From positions 1-13,217 of the forward strand of contig VGLL01000016.1 in the NCBI GenBank assembly GCA_016866735.1: 13,217 nt of DNA. The letters are read 5' to 3'. The translations under genes and the position numbers were made by a program. Positions within the stretch are counted from its first letter, which is position 1; every line of letters starts with the position of its first letter. This document shows positions 6,324 through 12,702 of this stretch, piece after piece. The notes under the pieces were generated by a model, which was not told where the DNA came from, made no database searches, and saw only the letters and a list, made by a program, of their open reading frames with translations. This stretch comes from Candidatus Shapirobacteria bacterium (GTDB taxonomy: Bacteria; Patescibacteriota; Microgenomatia; VGLL01).

Positions 6324-6346
6324 GGCCAAAATCCACCATTTTGGCC
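6324..6346. terminator. Bidirectional terminator-like hairpin
   Basis: GGCCAAAAT (6324-6332), a 5-nt loop and ATTTTGGCC (6338-6346) form a perfect 9-bp stem. On the plus strand TTTGTTGGTTTTT follows, and on the minus strand ATTCATTTTT follows. It lies 26 bp beyond the stop of the minus-strand gene ending at 6372, which is its most likely client. Confidence 0.65.
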
Positions 6347-6371
6347 TTTGTTGGTTTTTGTGATCTGATTA

Positions 6372-7193
6372 TTATTTAGTCTGGATCGAAGTAAGTGAAG
6401 CTAAAATTGATTCTATATTGCCTGGAATTAAGGCGGATGATGTATATGCTTTATTTGAAGCTGGCACAATCATATGCAAGATATTATTTTGGGCATACAC
6501 ATAATGTAACCCGTTCTTTGTCCCAGAAGTCACTCCATGGTCATCATAGGAAGGCGTTTGGACAGTTATCTCCAAGTATGTAGTTGCATTTAGCGGTTTC
6601 TCTTTGACGCTGATTATTTTTTCGGTGCTTTGCCTCTCTGAGAGCCGTTTCTCATACCACGCTCTACGGGAGCTACCATCATAATGGTTTTTCAAAACCC
6701 CGCCATTGTCTCTATAAACAGAGCTTGAGTAATCCCAAAGTTCTGTTGCGTCCGAGTCATTTTGGATAGTGAATTCGGAACCTGTAAATCTAAATGAATA
6801 TCCAGAAGGCATAGCCATTGTTGTCTTTATCCCAAAGTTTGGATCTTCTGCAGTATATTTTTTCCAATTTGAAGGTATGGAAATAGGTTTCGTAGTAACG
6901 ATTGGGTTTTGTGTAACTTCTGGCGTGTTTGTAGAAGTGGTAATAGGCGGTATTCTGGTCGTTAATGAAGGAGTCGGTGAAGACACTGGCGGTTGATTAT
7001 TTTGAGAATTCTTATTTCTTTGTATTCCTAGATAGTATCCACCAAAACCAAAAACGACAAAACAAATTAATACAATCGATCCAATAACAAAGTAGTTCGA
7101 TTTTGGTTTTTCTCGAACGGGTATTAATCGGTCAACTTGGTTTTGACCGATTTGCTGGGTATTTTGATCACCAATGTTAATTTGCTTTTCCAT
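6372..7193 (-). CDS. Single-pass membrane-anchored protein with GDQNTQQIGQN N-terminus
   Basis: A 273-residue protein from ATG 7193. The cytoplasmic start MEKQINIGDQNTQQIGQN is a recurring N-terminus in Patescibacteria proteins (from memory). One membrane segment follows (about 34-56, FVIGSIVLICFVVFGFGGYY), then a Pro/Thr/Ser linker (about 62-107) and an external domain beginning NWKKYTAEDPNFGIKTTMAMP. The layout is the same as in the protein at 5095-5889, though sequence similarity is low. The frame is open 14 codons further upstream (ATG 7235), but the extended -10 box at 7211-7219 lies inside that stretch, so ATG 7193 is the better start. Function unknown; it may sense or bind something outside the cell. 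Confidence 0.82.
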   Translation of the reverse strand: MEKQINIGDQNTQQIGQNQVDRLIPVREKPKSNYFVIGSIVLICFVVFGFGGYYLGIQRNKNSQNNQPPVSSPTPSLTTRIPPITTSTNTPEVTQNPIVTTKPISIPSNWKKYTAEDPNFGIKTTMAMPSGYSFRFTGSEFTIQNDSDATELWDYSSSVYRDNGGVLKNHYDGSSRRAWYEKRLSERQSTEKIISVKEKPLNATTYLEITVQTPSYDDHGVTSGTKNGLHYVYAQNNILHMIVPASNKAYTSSALIPGNIESILASLTSIQTK

Positions 7194-7210
7194 ATGTATC
7201 TCTATGTAAA

Positions 7211-7219
7211 AGTATAGCA
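7211..7219 (-). promoter_or_regulatory. Extended -10 promoter
   Basis: On the minus strand TG-C-TATACT ends 17 nt before ATG 7193, predicting a leader of only about 10 nt. TTGAAA (7230-7235) lies upstream but at 13 bp, too close for a normal -35, so the extended -10 probably carries recognition. Confidence 0.55.
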
Positions 7220-7297
7220 TATTTTCAGATTTCAAGTATCGCCTGACGATTCCAATTGTCCTTGTAAAACTGCCGTCTGTTTTGGCATACTGTTATT

Positions 7298-7378
7298 GGA
7301 CTCAATTTTCTGATCTCTTTTTTAATGACCCATTCGGACAATTTGAGAGATCAGATTGAGTCCACCGGGTGGGTCATT
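7298..7378. other. Interleaved inverted repeats (possible pseudoknot RNA or recombination site)
   Basis: Stem 1: GGACTCAAT and CTGATCTC (7298-7317, separated by TTT) pair with GAGATCAG and ATTGAGTCC (7347-7363), 17 bp. Its loop contains AATGACCCA (7324-7332), which pairs perfectly over 9 bp with TGGGTCATT (7370-7378) beyond the stem, the arrangement of an H-type pseudoknot. A T-rich tract follows on the plus strand. It sits in the gene-free stretch 7236-7495; no coding function is seen here. Confidence 0.8.
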
Positions 7379-7414
7379 TAAGTTTTTGTTCTTTTAAATT
7401 CTTGCATTTTCTTT

Positions 7415-7443
7415 AGGGGAAAAATCAGATTAATTTTTCCTCT
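7415..7443. repeat. Terminator-like hairpin
   Basis: AGGGGAAAAAT (7415-7425) pairs with ATTTTTCCTCT (7433-7443), 11 bp with one G-T. No U-tract follows on the plus strand, so its role is unclear. The rest of 7379-7495 shows only T-rich sequence and a GGCC-GAA-GGCC palindrome (7465-7475). Confidence 0.5.
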
Positions 7444-7495
7444 GTTCGAACCGACTTTTTACGAGGCCGAAGGCCGAGCTCTTCAGCAGGCTCAG

Positions 7496-7583
7496 GGTGG
7501 AATGGCAGAGTGGACTATTGCGTTCGCCTTGAGAGCGAATGTCCCGCTTAGCGGGACCGGGGGTTCGAATCCCTCTCCTTCCG
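7496..7583 (+). tRNA. tRNA-Ser (anticodon UGA)-like, acceptor stem poorly paired
   Basis: The D arm (GCA/TGC) and the perfect anticodon stem TTCGC/GCGAA are normal. The loop is CTTGAGA with TGA at 7530-7532. A 7-bp variable-arm hairpin GTCCCGC-TTA-GCGGGAC (7541-7557) follows, then a normal T arm. The acceptor is not: GGTGGAA (7496-7502) against TCCTTCC (7576-7582) gives only four Watson-Crick pairs and one G-T. The 3' end reads GCAG rather than GCCA. Same anticodon as the tRNA at 7-93, with a T arm almost identical to it. It may be a pseudogene, a tRNA whose 3' end was swapped by an integration, or a mis-set 5' end. Confidence 0.7.
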
Positions 7584-7593
7584 CAGCGTAAGA

Positions 7594-7667
7594 AATTTAG
7601 CCTCGAAAGGGGAGTCCTTTTCAGGCAAACTGAAAGGGGGCGAGAAAATGAAAGGATTTCAGGACTT
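7594..7667 (+). repeat. 74-bp direct repeat, copy 1
   Basis: It matches 8498-8571 at 70 of 74 positions; all four differences are transitions. It contains the hairpin CCTTTTCAG-GCAAA-CTGAAAGGG, an AGTCC/GGACT outer pairing, and a strong AAAGGGGG Shine-Dalgarno 7 nt before ATG 7648 (MKGFQD...). The last bases form the left half of a perfect 13-bp hairpin with TTC loop (7661-7689). Together with copy 2 it brackets the toxin-antitoxin genes. Confidence 0.9.
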
Positions 7668-7797
7668 ACGCACTTCGTGCGTAAGTCCTGCTCACTTTAA
7701 ATGTTTTGCTGAAAGGGAAGACTTGGGGAGACAGACTTCGGCCGAGGATTGGCGAAAAAAGAAAGGCCTGGCCGCCGGGGGGATACATTCTACCCTC

Positions 7798-7833
7798 TTG
7801 ACAAACTGGCTGTTTTATTGTACACTTTGTGTA
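7798..7833 (+). promoter_or_regulatory. Promoter and operator of the toxin-antitoxin operon
   Basis: TTGACA (7798-7803), a 17-bp spacer and TACACT (7821-7826). The -10 lies inside a palindrome TACAC-TTT-GTGTA (7821-7833), a good site for autorepression by the antitoxin. ATG 7836 is 9 nt after the -10, predicting a nearly leaderless mRNA. Confidence 0.75.
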
Positions 7834-7835
7834 TC

Positions 7836-8129
7836 ATGCCGAACCTGATCAATCTTACCCAGGCCAGAAATAATCTAAGTCAGCTGATCGACGAAGTTGC
7901 TCTGCAGAAGAGAGAATATATTCTCATTCGTAACAGCTCTCCCCAGGCAGTACTTATTCCCTATGATCGTTATCAGGCGGAAGAAGTAAGATGGCAGGGT
8001 GAGTTTGGAGAGGCAATAAAGAAGGCCAGAAGACAATTCAAGAATTATCTAAAAGGGGCAAAGATCCCCTATCCCAAGACAGAGGAAGAAATGTATGAGC
8101 TTGTCAATAAAGCCACGGGTCGTTCTTGA
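7836..8129 (+). CDS. Phd/YefM-family antitoxin
   Basis: A 97-residue antitoxin. The N-terminus MPNLINLTQARNNLSQLIDEVALQKREYILIRNSSPQAVLIPYDRYQ has the Phd/YefM pattern: TQARNNLSQLI helix, then a strand pair ending AVLIPYDRY. That fold dimerises and binds the operator. The C-terminal half (AIKKARRQFKNYLKGAKIP...) should wrap around and inhibit the toxin. The frame stays open to 7749, but the promoter -10 lies at 7821-7826, so ATG 7836 is the start. Its end overlaps the toxin gene by 35 bp in another frame, a usual sign of translational coupling. The partner is the PIN protein at 8095-8499. Confidence 0.88.
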   Translation: MPNLINLTQARNNLSQLIDEVALQKREYILIRNSSPQAVLIPYDRYQAEEVRWQGEFGEAIKKARRQFKNYLKGAKIPYPKTEEEMYELVNKATGRS

Positions 8130-8499
8130 CACCAACGTCCTGGTCTCGGGAATTTTGTGGGGAGGGAAGCCGGGATTAGTGATAAAACACTTTCGGCAGA
8201 ACAAATTTGTTCTTCTTGTTTCTCCGTTCGTTCTGGCGGAATTGACTAACTTTTTAGAAGAGCATCGTATTGAACGAAGACAAAGACAAATAATCCTTGA
8301 TGAATTCGAGACCAGACCAATTAAGATTATTCCACCGGAGCAAGTCAATCTTTGCCGAGACGCGAAGGATAACCAAGTCCTGGATCTTTGCTCTTTTGGC
8401 GAAGCTGATTATTTGGTTACAGGCGATAAGGACCTTCTGGCACTTAAAAAGTTTGGGAAAACCAAAATTATTACGCCTAAAGAATTTCTGCTATGGTAA
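8095..8499 (+). CDS. PIN-domain toxin (putative ribonuclease)
   Basis: A 134-residue PIN-domain protein of the COG1569-like group. PIN toxins are metal-dependent RNases that cut tRNA, rRNA or mRNA. The acidic residues expected at the active site are visible: Asp12 (VVLDTNVLVSG), Glu49 (LAEL), Asp92 (CRDAKDNQVLDL) and Asp111 or Asp113 (LVTGDKDLL), so it looks active. ATG 8095 lies within the antitoxin gene and gives the usual spacing before VVLDTN. It has no separate promoter. Its stop codon overlaps the first base pair of the second 74-bp repeat. The RNA target cannot be inferred. Confidence 0.9.
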   Translation: MSLSIKPRVVLDTNVLVSGILWGGKPGLVIKHFRQNKFVLLVSPFVLAELTNFLEEHRIERRQRQIILDEFETRPIKIIPPEQVNLCRDAKDNQVLDLCSFGEADYLVTGDKDLLALKKFGKTKIITPKEFLLW

Positions 8500-8571
8500 T
8501 TTAGCCCCGAAAGGAGAGTCCTTTTCGGGCAAACTGAAAGGGGGTGAGAAAATGAAAGGATTTCAGGACTT
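8498..8571 (+). repeat. 74-bp direct repeat, copy 2
   Basis: Partner of 7594-7667. The hairpin CCTTTTCGG-GCAAA-CTGAAAGGG keeps pairing through a G-T where copy 1 has A-T. The same Shine-Dalgarno and ATGAAAGGATTTCAGGAC (ATG 8551) are present. It too runs into a hairpin, AGGACTT...AAGTCCT (8565-8587), though with different inner bases from copy 1. It begins exactly at the PIN stop codon. Confidence 0.9.
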
Positions 8572-8612
8572 TACTCGCGTAAGTCCTGAAATAACTACTA
8601 AAGACCCAGAAA

Positions 8613-8652
8613 TTGTACTTGACAAGTACAAATATTCAGTTATAATGTACTT
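8613..8652 (+). promoter_or_regulatory. Promoter with palindromic operator for the ATPase gene
   Basis: TTGACA (8619-8624), 16-bp spacer, TATAAT (8641-8646). The -35 lies in a perfect palindrome TTGTACTTG-A-CAAGTACAA (8613-8631). The half-site TGTACTT recurs at 8646-8652 over the transcription start. The -10 ends 6 nt before ATG 8653, so transcription should begin at the A of the start codon (leaderless). Confidence 0.8.
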
Positions 8653-9792
8653 ATGTACCCGAGATTACTGGTCCCCCCGGCAGAAAAAAGCTTTTTCCTG
8701 TTTGGCCCTCGGGGAACAGGGAAAACCACCTGGGTGAGGTCAAAATTCCCCGGCGCTTTGTATTTTGATTTGCTCAAGGCAGAAACATATAATTATCTTC
8801 TGGCTAACCCTACCCGCATAGAGGAATCAATTCCTCCCAGGTTTACCGACTGGGTTGTTATTGATGAAATTCAAAAAATTCCGCAATTATTGGATGAGGT
8901 CCATCGCCTGATCGAGACCAGAAACTATAAATTTGTTCTCACCGGGTCTTCGGCGCGAAAATTGCGCCGAGGCGGTGTTAATTTACTCGCTGGCCGAGCC
9001 CTGATTTATTATTTACATCCTTTGACGGCGGCCGAGTTAGGCAATGATTTCCGACTGAATGAGTACCTGCAGTTTGGGGGCCTGCCGGGAGTTTTTTCTG
9101 CCGAAGACAAGACAGATTATCTTAAAAGTTATCTCCAGGCCTATTTGCAGCAGGAAATTACTCAAGAAGGGATAAGCCGGAACCTGGGTGCCTTTGGCCG
9201 GTTTTTGGAAACGGCTAGTTTTTCCCAGGGGTCAGTTTTGAATATGGCTGAAGTAGCCAGGGAAGCCGCGGTGGGACGGAGAATGGCAGAAAATTATTTT
9301 GCTGCGCTTGAGGATTTGCTTATTGGCATAAGATTGCCGGTTTTTGCCAAAAAAGCAAAAAGAAAACTTGTTTCTCACGGCAAGTTTTATCTTTTTGACA
9401 CTGGTGTCTATCGCGCCCTAAGACCGGCCGGACCGTTTGATCAGCCTGAATTTATAGGCGGGATGGCCCTTGAGAGCCTATTTTTCCAAAACCTGCGGGC
9501 GATTAATGATTACTTAGGTCTGGACTACCATCTCTATTACTACCGAACCGTCGCCGGCGCTGAAGTTGACTTTATCGCCTACGGGAAAAGGGGCTTAAAA
9601 GCTTTTGAGGTTAAGAGCAAAAGAAATATTTTTCCAAATGATCTTACGGGCCTGAAATCTTTTCTTGGGGATTATCCTGTCGCTAAAGGATATGTAATTT
9701 ACGGAGGAAACAGAAAAATCTATAAAGGGGGGATGGAGATTTGGCCGATTAGCGAGGCACTAAGATCCTTACCAGAGATTTTGAGTTGTTAA
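8653..9792 (+). CDS. AAA_14 / DUF4143 ATP-binding protein
   Basis: A 379-residue protein of the COG1373 family. Walker A is GPRGTGKTT (18-26) and Walker B is WVVIDEIQK (Asp71/Glu72). FVLTGSSARKL (94-104) is the sensor region. HPLTAAELG (122-130) follows, and a winged-helix part at about 190-255 ends in KFYLFDTGVYRAL. The C-terminal DUF4143 part shows a PD-(D/E)XK-like set: Glu274, AEVDFI (Asp306) and FEVKSK (Glu319, Lys321). Family function is unsettled; roles in defence, stress or toxin-antitoxin-like behaviour have been suggested for relatives. It has its own promoter and operator, lies after the toxin-antitoxin unit and its repeat, and ends 5 nt before dnaG, so it may read into that operon. 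Confidence 0.88.
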   Translation: MYPRLLVPPAEKSFFLFGPRGTGKTTWVRSKFPGALYFDLLKAETYNYLLANPTRIEESIPPRFTDWVVIDEIQKIPQLLDEVHRLIETRNYKFVLTGSSARKLRRGGVNLLAGRALIYYLHPLTAAELGNDFRLNEYLQFGGLPGVFSAEDKTDYLKSYLQAYLQQEITQEGISRNLGAFGRFLETASFSQGSVLNMAEVAREAAVGRRMAENYFAALEDLLIGIRLPVFAKKAKRKLVSHGKFYLFDTGVYRALRPAGPFDQPEFIGGMALESLFFQNLRAINDYLGLDYHLYYYRTVAGAEVDFIAYGKRGLKAFEVKSKRNIFPNDLTGLKSFLGDYPVAKGYVIYGGNRKIYKGGMEIWPISEALRSLPEILSC

Positions 9793-9797
9793 AAAAT

Positions 9798-11561
9798 ATG
9801 GATCAAATTGAAGAAATCCGCTCCAAGGTTGACATTGTCCAGCTTGTTTCTGAATATGTGCCCCTTAAGAAGGCCGGCCGGAATTGGCGGGCAACTTGCC
9901 CTTTTCATGCGGAGAAAACCCCCTCTTTCATGGTCTCGCCGGAACTGGGGATTTTTAAATGTTTTGGCTGCGGCCGGGGCGGTTCGATTTTTCAATTCTT
10001 AATGGAGTTTGAGAAAATGGATTTTGGCGAGGCCCTACGGTTTTTGGCCAAAAGAGCAGGGGTCAAACTGGTTTCTTATCGCCCGGCCGGCGAGGAGGCA
10101 GAAAAAGAAAAGCTTTTTCAGATTAATCATCTAGCCAGCGAGTTTTATCATTATCTTCTTCTAAACCACCGCGTGGGACAACCGGCCTTAAGGTATATTC
10201 TTGGCCGGGGGATTACTCGGGAATCAATTACTGTCTTTGGCATTGGATATGCCCCCAATCTTTGGGATGGCCTTAGGAGGTATTTGGTGGGCAGAAAAGG
10301 ATATCAGCCAGAAGACTTAGAAAGAGCGGGACTGGCGGGCGGAGGCAGAGAGTCGCACGATCAATTCCGCGATCGCTTAATGTTTCCCCTCAAGGACCAT
10401 CGGGGGAACGTACGGGGGTTCGCGGGCCGGATTTTGCCCTCAGGGGACAGGGAAGCACCAAAATACATTAACACGCCGGAGACCCTGGTTTACCACAAGA
10501 GCGATCTTCTCTACGGCTTGTCGGTCGCTAAAGAGGCCATTAAAAAAGAAGATGCGGCGGTGGTTGTCGAGGGAGAACTGGACGCCATCTCCTCTTACCA
10601 GGCGGGCGTGCAAAATGTCGTGGCGATTAAAGGGAGCGCTTTAACCGAGGGCCAGGCCGGCCTCTTGAAGAGATTTTGCCAGAAGATCATTTTGGCGCTG
10701 GATGCGGACCTTGCTGGCGATATGGCCGCTAGGCGGGGAGTGGAAATTGCCGATAATGCCGGTTTCGAGGTTAGAGTGGCGAGTTTGGGCTCTTTTAAGG
10801 ATCCGGACGAGGCGGCCCAGAAAGACGCGGGTTTATTTAAGAAGCAGTTGGCAGAAGCTGTTCCGGTTTTTGACTTTTTAATTACCTCGGCGTTTAGCCG
10901 ATTTCCCCAAGGGACCGCGGAAGCGAAGAGAAAAATCGGCCAGGAATTGGTGCCAGTGCTGGTCAAGATCAGCGACGAGATCGTTAAGGCCCACTATGTT
11001 AAAGAATTGGCGGCAAGACTTGGCATTGCCGAGGAGGCGGTTTGGGAACAGATTAAAAAAACTCAAAACTCAAAACTCAAAATTCAAAATTCAACAAGCG
11101 AAGAAAACCAAAGTGCTAAAATGCCTAAATCGCGGCGAGAGGTTCTTGAGGAATATCTTTTGGCCATTCTTTTTCAGGCAGAGGAGCTGAAAATACTGCA
11201 AAAAAGAGAGCTGCGCAATCTTCTGGCGACGCCCGCCTTTTTAAGAATCCTAGAGACGTTGGATAATTTTACCGAGGAGAAGAAAAAATTTGGCCCCAAG
11301 GGGTTTGCTAAGGAGCTGCCGGAAGAGCTTAAAGAAATCTTTAGCAATCTTTATTTATTCGATCTTGGCGACCTTCTGCGGGATGAGGAAAAGAAAGACC
11401 GGGAGATTGAAAAAACCAAAAGAGACTTGGCCGACTTGGTCCTGCGGGAGAAGTTAGCGGAACTTAGCAGACTGATCAAGGGGCTCGAAGAGGAAGGGAA
11501 AGAAGAAGAATTGGGGAAGCTTCAGGAAGAATTTCGCCGCCTTTCGCAGAAATTGGCTTGA
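9798..11561 (+). CDS. dnaG: DNA primase
   Basis: Makes RNA primers at the replication fork. Of 587 residues from ATG 9798: a CHC2 zinc-binding domain (C34, H37, C55, C58 in CPFHAEKTPSF...CFGCGRGG), the basic RNA-polymerase region (FRDRLMFPL...RGFAGR), and the Toprim catalytic centre with Glu258 (VVEGELDA) and Asp302/Asp304 (ALDAD). The C-terminal part after about 440 is helical and charged, in place of the helicase-binding domain. An in-frame TTG at 9786 exists, but ATG 9798 gives the normal N-terminus MDQIEEIRSKVDIVQLV. Between the Toprim and the C-terminal part, an AT-rich tandem repeat encodes KTQNSKLKIQNS. It lies between the ATPase and the sigma factor gene; dnaG-rpoD adjacency is widespread, here without rpsU. 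Confidence 0.96.
   Translation: MDQIEEIRSKVDIVQLVSEYVPLKKAGRNWRATCPFHAEKTPSFMVSPELGIFKCFGCGRGGSIFQFLMEFEKMDFGEALRFLAKRAGVKLVSYRPAGEEAEKEKLFQINHLASEFYHYLLLNHRVGQPALRYILGRGITRESITVFGIGYAPNLWDGLRRYLVGRKGYQPEDLERAGLAGGGRESHDQFRDRLMFPLKDHRGNVRGFAGRILPSGDREAPKYINTPETLVYHKSDLLYGLSVAKEAIKKEDAAVVVEGELDAISSYQAGVQNVVAIKGSALTEGQAGLLKRFCQKIILALDADLAGDMAARRGVEIADNAGFEVRVASLGSFKDPDEAAQKDAGLFKKQLAEAVPVFDFLITSAFSRFPQGTAEAKRKIGQELVPVLVKISDEIVKAHYVKELAARLGIAEEAVWEQIKKTQNSKLKIQNSTSEENQSAKMPKSRREVLEEYLLAILFQAEELKILQKRELRNLLATPAFLRILETLDNFTEEKKKFGPKGFAKELPEELKEIFSNLYLFDLGDLLRDEEKKDREIEKTKRDLADLVLREKLAELSRLIKGLEEEGKEEELGKLQEEFRRLSQKLA
11061..11093 (+). repeat. AT-rich tandem repeat inside dnaG
   Basis: Units of CTCAAAA and then TTCAAAA are repeated five times over 33 bp in frame, encoding the linker QNSKLKIQNS. 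The rest of dnaG is much richer in G and C. Confidence 0.85.
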
Positions 11562-11566
11562 GAATT

Positions 11567-11575
11567 TGTTATAAT
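11567..11575 (+). promoter_or_regulatory. Extended -10 promoter of the sigma factor gene
   Basis: TG-T-TATAAT, with a perfect -10 at 11570-11575, lies 7 nt before ATG 11583 and after the dnaG stop. No -35 is evident at 17 bp. Transcription would start at or one base before the start codon, giving a leaderless mRNA and letting rpoD be expressed apart from dnaG. Confidence 0.7.
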
Positions 11576-11582
11576 TACCGCC

Positions 11583-12668
11583 ATGAAAGAAAAGACCTCT
11601 TCTATAAAAGATCTCGTCAAAAAAGCGCAAAAAGCCGGTTTCGTTACCCACGACGAAATTCTGGCGGTGATCCCCGAGCCGGAAGAACATTTGAACGAAG
11701 TCGAAGAACTCTTTAGGAAACTGATAAATAGCGGGGTTGATATTTTTGGTTCGATTACCCAGGAAGAACTGAAAGAAGAGGAAAGATCCCACCAGGAGTT
11801 AGTGCGCGAGCTCGAAGCCCTGGCGGCCATGGGCGAGATTACCACTCTTGACCCGGTGAGGATGTACTTAAGAGAGATTGGGCGGGCCCCGTTGCTTAAA
11901 TTTGAAGAAGAAGTTGCCTTGGCCAAAAGGATCGAAAAGGGGGATCTGCGGGCCAAAAAGAAACTGGTTGAATCAAATTTGAGGCTAGTTGTTTCTATCG
12001 CCAAAAGATACCTTTCCGGAGGCTTAAGCTTTCTGGACCTAATTCAAGAAGGCAACGGCGGGCTCATTCGCGCCGTGGAGAAGTATGATTGGCGCAAGGG
12101 CTATAAGTTTTCCACCTACGCCACCTGGTGGATTAGGCAGGCGATTACGCGGGCGATTGCTGATCAGGCGCGGACGATTAGGATTCCTGTCCACATGGTG
12201 GAAACGATTAATCGCATTGTGCGAACCTCAAGGCGGCTAACTCAGGAACTAGGAAAAGAGCCCACGGTGGAGGAAATTTCCACGGCCTTAAGCATACCGC
12301 CCAGTCGGATCAGAGAAATCTTTAAGATTAGTCAGGATACGACTTCTTTAGCCACTCGAGTAGGAGATGACGAAGATTCGTTTTTGGCTGATTTTATTGA
12401 AGATACCACTCGGCCTTCGCCCCTTGAATCGGCTACTCAACAGCTATTAAGCGATAATATCGGCGAGGTGCTTGGCACTCTCTCTCCTCGCGAGGCGCGG
12501 GTGTTGGAGTACCGTTTCGGCCTAAAGGGCAAAAAGCCGATGACCCTTGAAGAAGTTGGTCGGGAGTTTGGGGTGACAAGAGAGAGAATTCGCCAAATTG
12601 AGGCTAAGGCCTTGCGCAAACTCAAGCACCCCTCGAGGAAGAAGAAGCTCCAAGATTACCTCGAATAA
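11583..12668 (+). CDS. rpoD: Primary RNA polymerase sigma factor (sigma-70)
   Basis: A 361-residue group 1 sigma factor directing RNA polymerase to -10/-35 promoters. Region 1.1 is short and acidic (1-85). Region 1.2 starts at DPVRMYLREIG (90-100). Region 2 includes NLRLVVSIAKRY (132-143), DLIQEGN (152-158), and the -10 recognition and melting segment KFSTYATWWIRQAITRAI (175-192). Region 3 includes IPVHMVETINRI. Region 4 runs LSPREARVLEYRFGL to the -35-binding helix VTRERIRQIEAKALRKL (331-347). Residue 159 is Gly in EGNGGLIRAVEKYD, where a bulky Leu, Ile or Met is normal. It lies 21 bp after dnaG and carries its own extended -10 promoter. Confidence 0.96.
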   Translation: MKEKTSSIKDLVKKAQKAGFVTHDEILAVIPEPEEHLNEVEELFRKLINSGVDIFGSITQEELKEEERSHQELVRELEALAAMGEITTLDPVRMYLREIGRAPLLKFEEEVALAKRIEKGDLRAKKKLVESNLRLVVSIAKRYLSGGLSFLDLIQEGNGGLIRAVEKYDWRKGYKFSTYATWWIRQAITRAIADQARTIRIPVHMVETINRIVRTSRRLTQELGKEPTVEEISTALSIPPSRIREIFKISQDTTSLATRVGDDEDSFLADFIEDTTRPSPLESATQQLLSDNIGEVLGTLSPREARVLEYRFGLKGKKPMTLEEVGREFGVTRERIRQIEAKALRKLKHPSRKKKLQDYLE

Positions 12669-12670
12669 TC

Positions 12671-12702
12671 TAATTTACAATTTACAATTTACAATGTATA
12701 AT
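12671..12702 (+). promoter_or_regulatory. AT-rich repeat that forms a promoter
   Basis: Three tandem TTTACAA units are followed by TATAAT. TTTACA (12674-12679), exactly 17 bp, then TATAAT (12697-12702) makes a near-consensus promoter. The -10 ends 6 nt before GTG 12709, the same geometry as at 8641-8653. Confidence 0.6.

Noticed and set aside
5895..6379. Plus-strand frames of 120 and 86 codons
   Set aside because: They consist of end module C and GC palindromes, with no family pattern.
7594..7689. Riboswitch of the c-di-GMP type, because of GGCAAAC followed by GAAAGGGGG
   Set aside because: The rest of the GEMM consensus, including the GGGACGCAAAGCC part, is absent.
7749..7835. Longer antitoxin N-terminus
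   Set aside because: The promoter -35 and -10 boxes lie inside this stretch and the family N-terminus begins at ATG 7836.
7648..7848. 66-residue and 62-residue proteins starting MKGFQD at both 74-bp repeats
   Set aside because: Only the first six residues agree; beyond the repeat the two frames are unrelated and run across promoters. A very short leader peptide is still possible.
9786..9797. TTG start for dnaG
   Set aside because: It overlaps the end of the ATPase gene and adds four residues outside the normal DnaG N-terminus.
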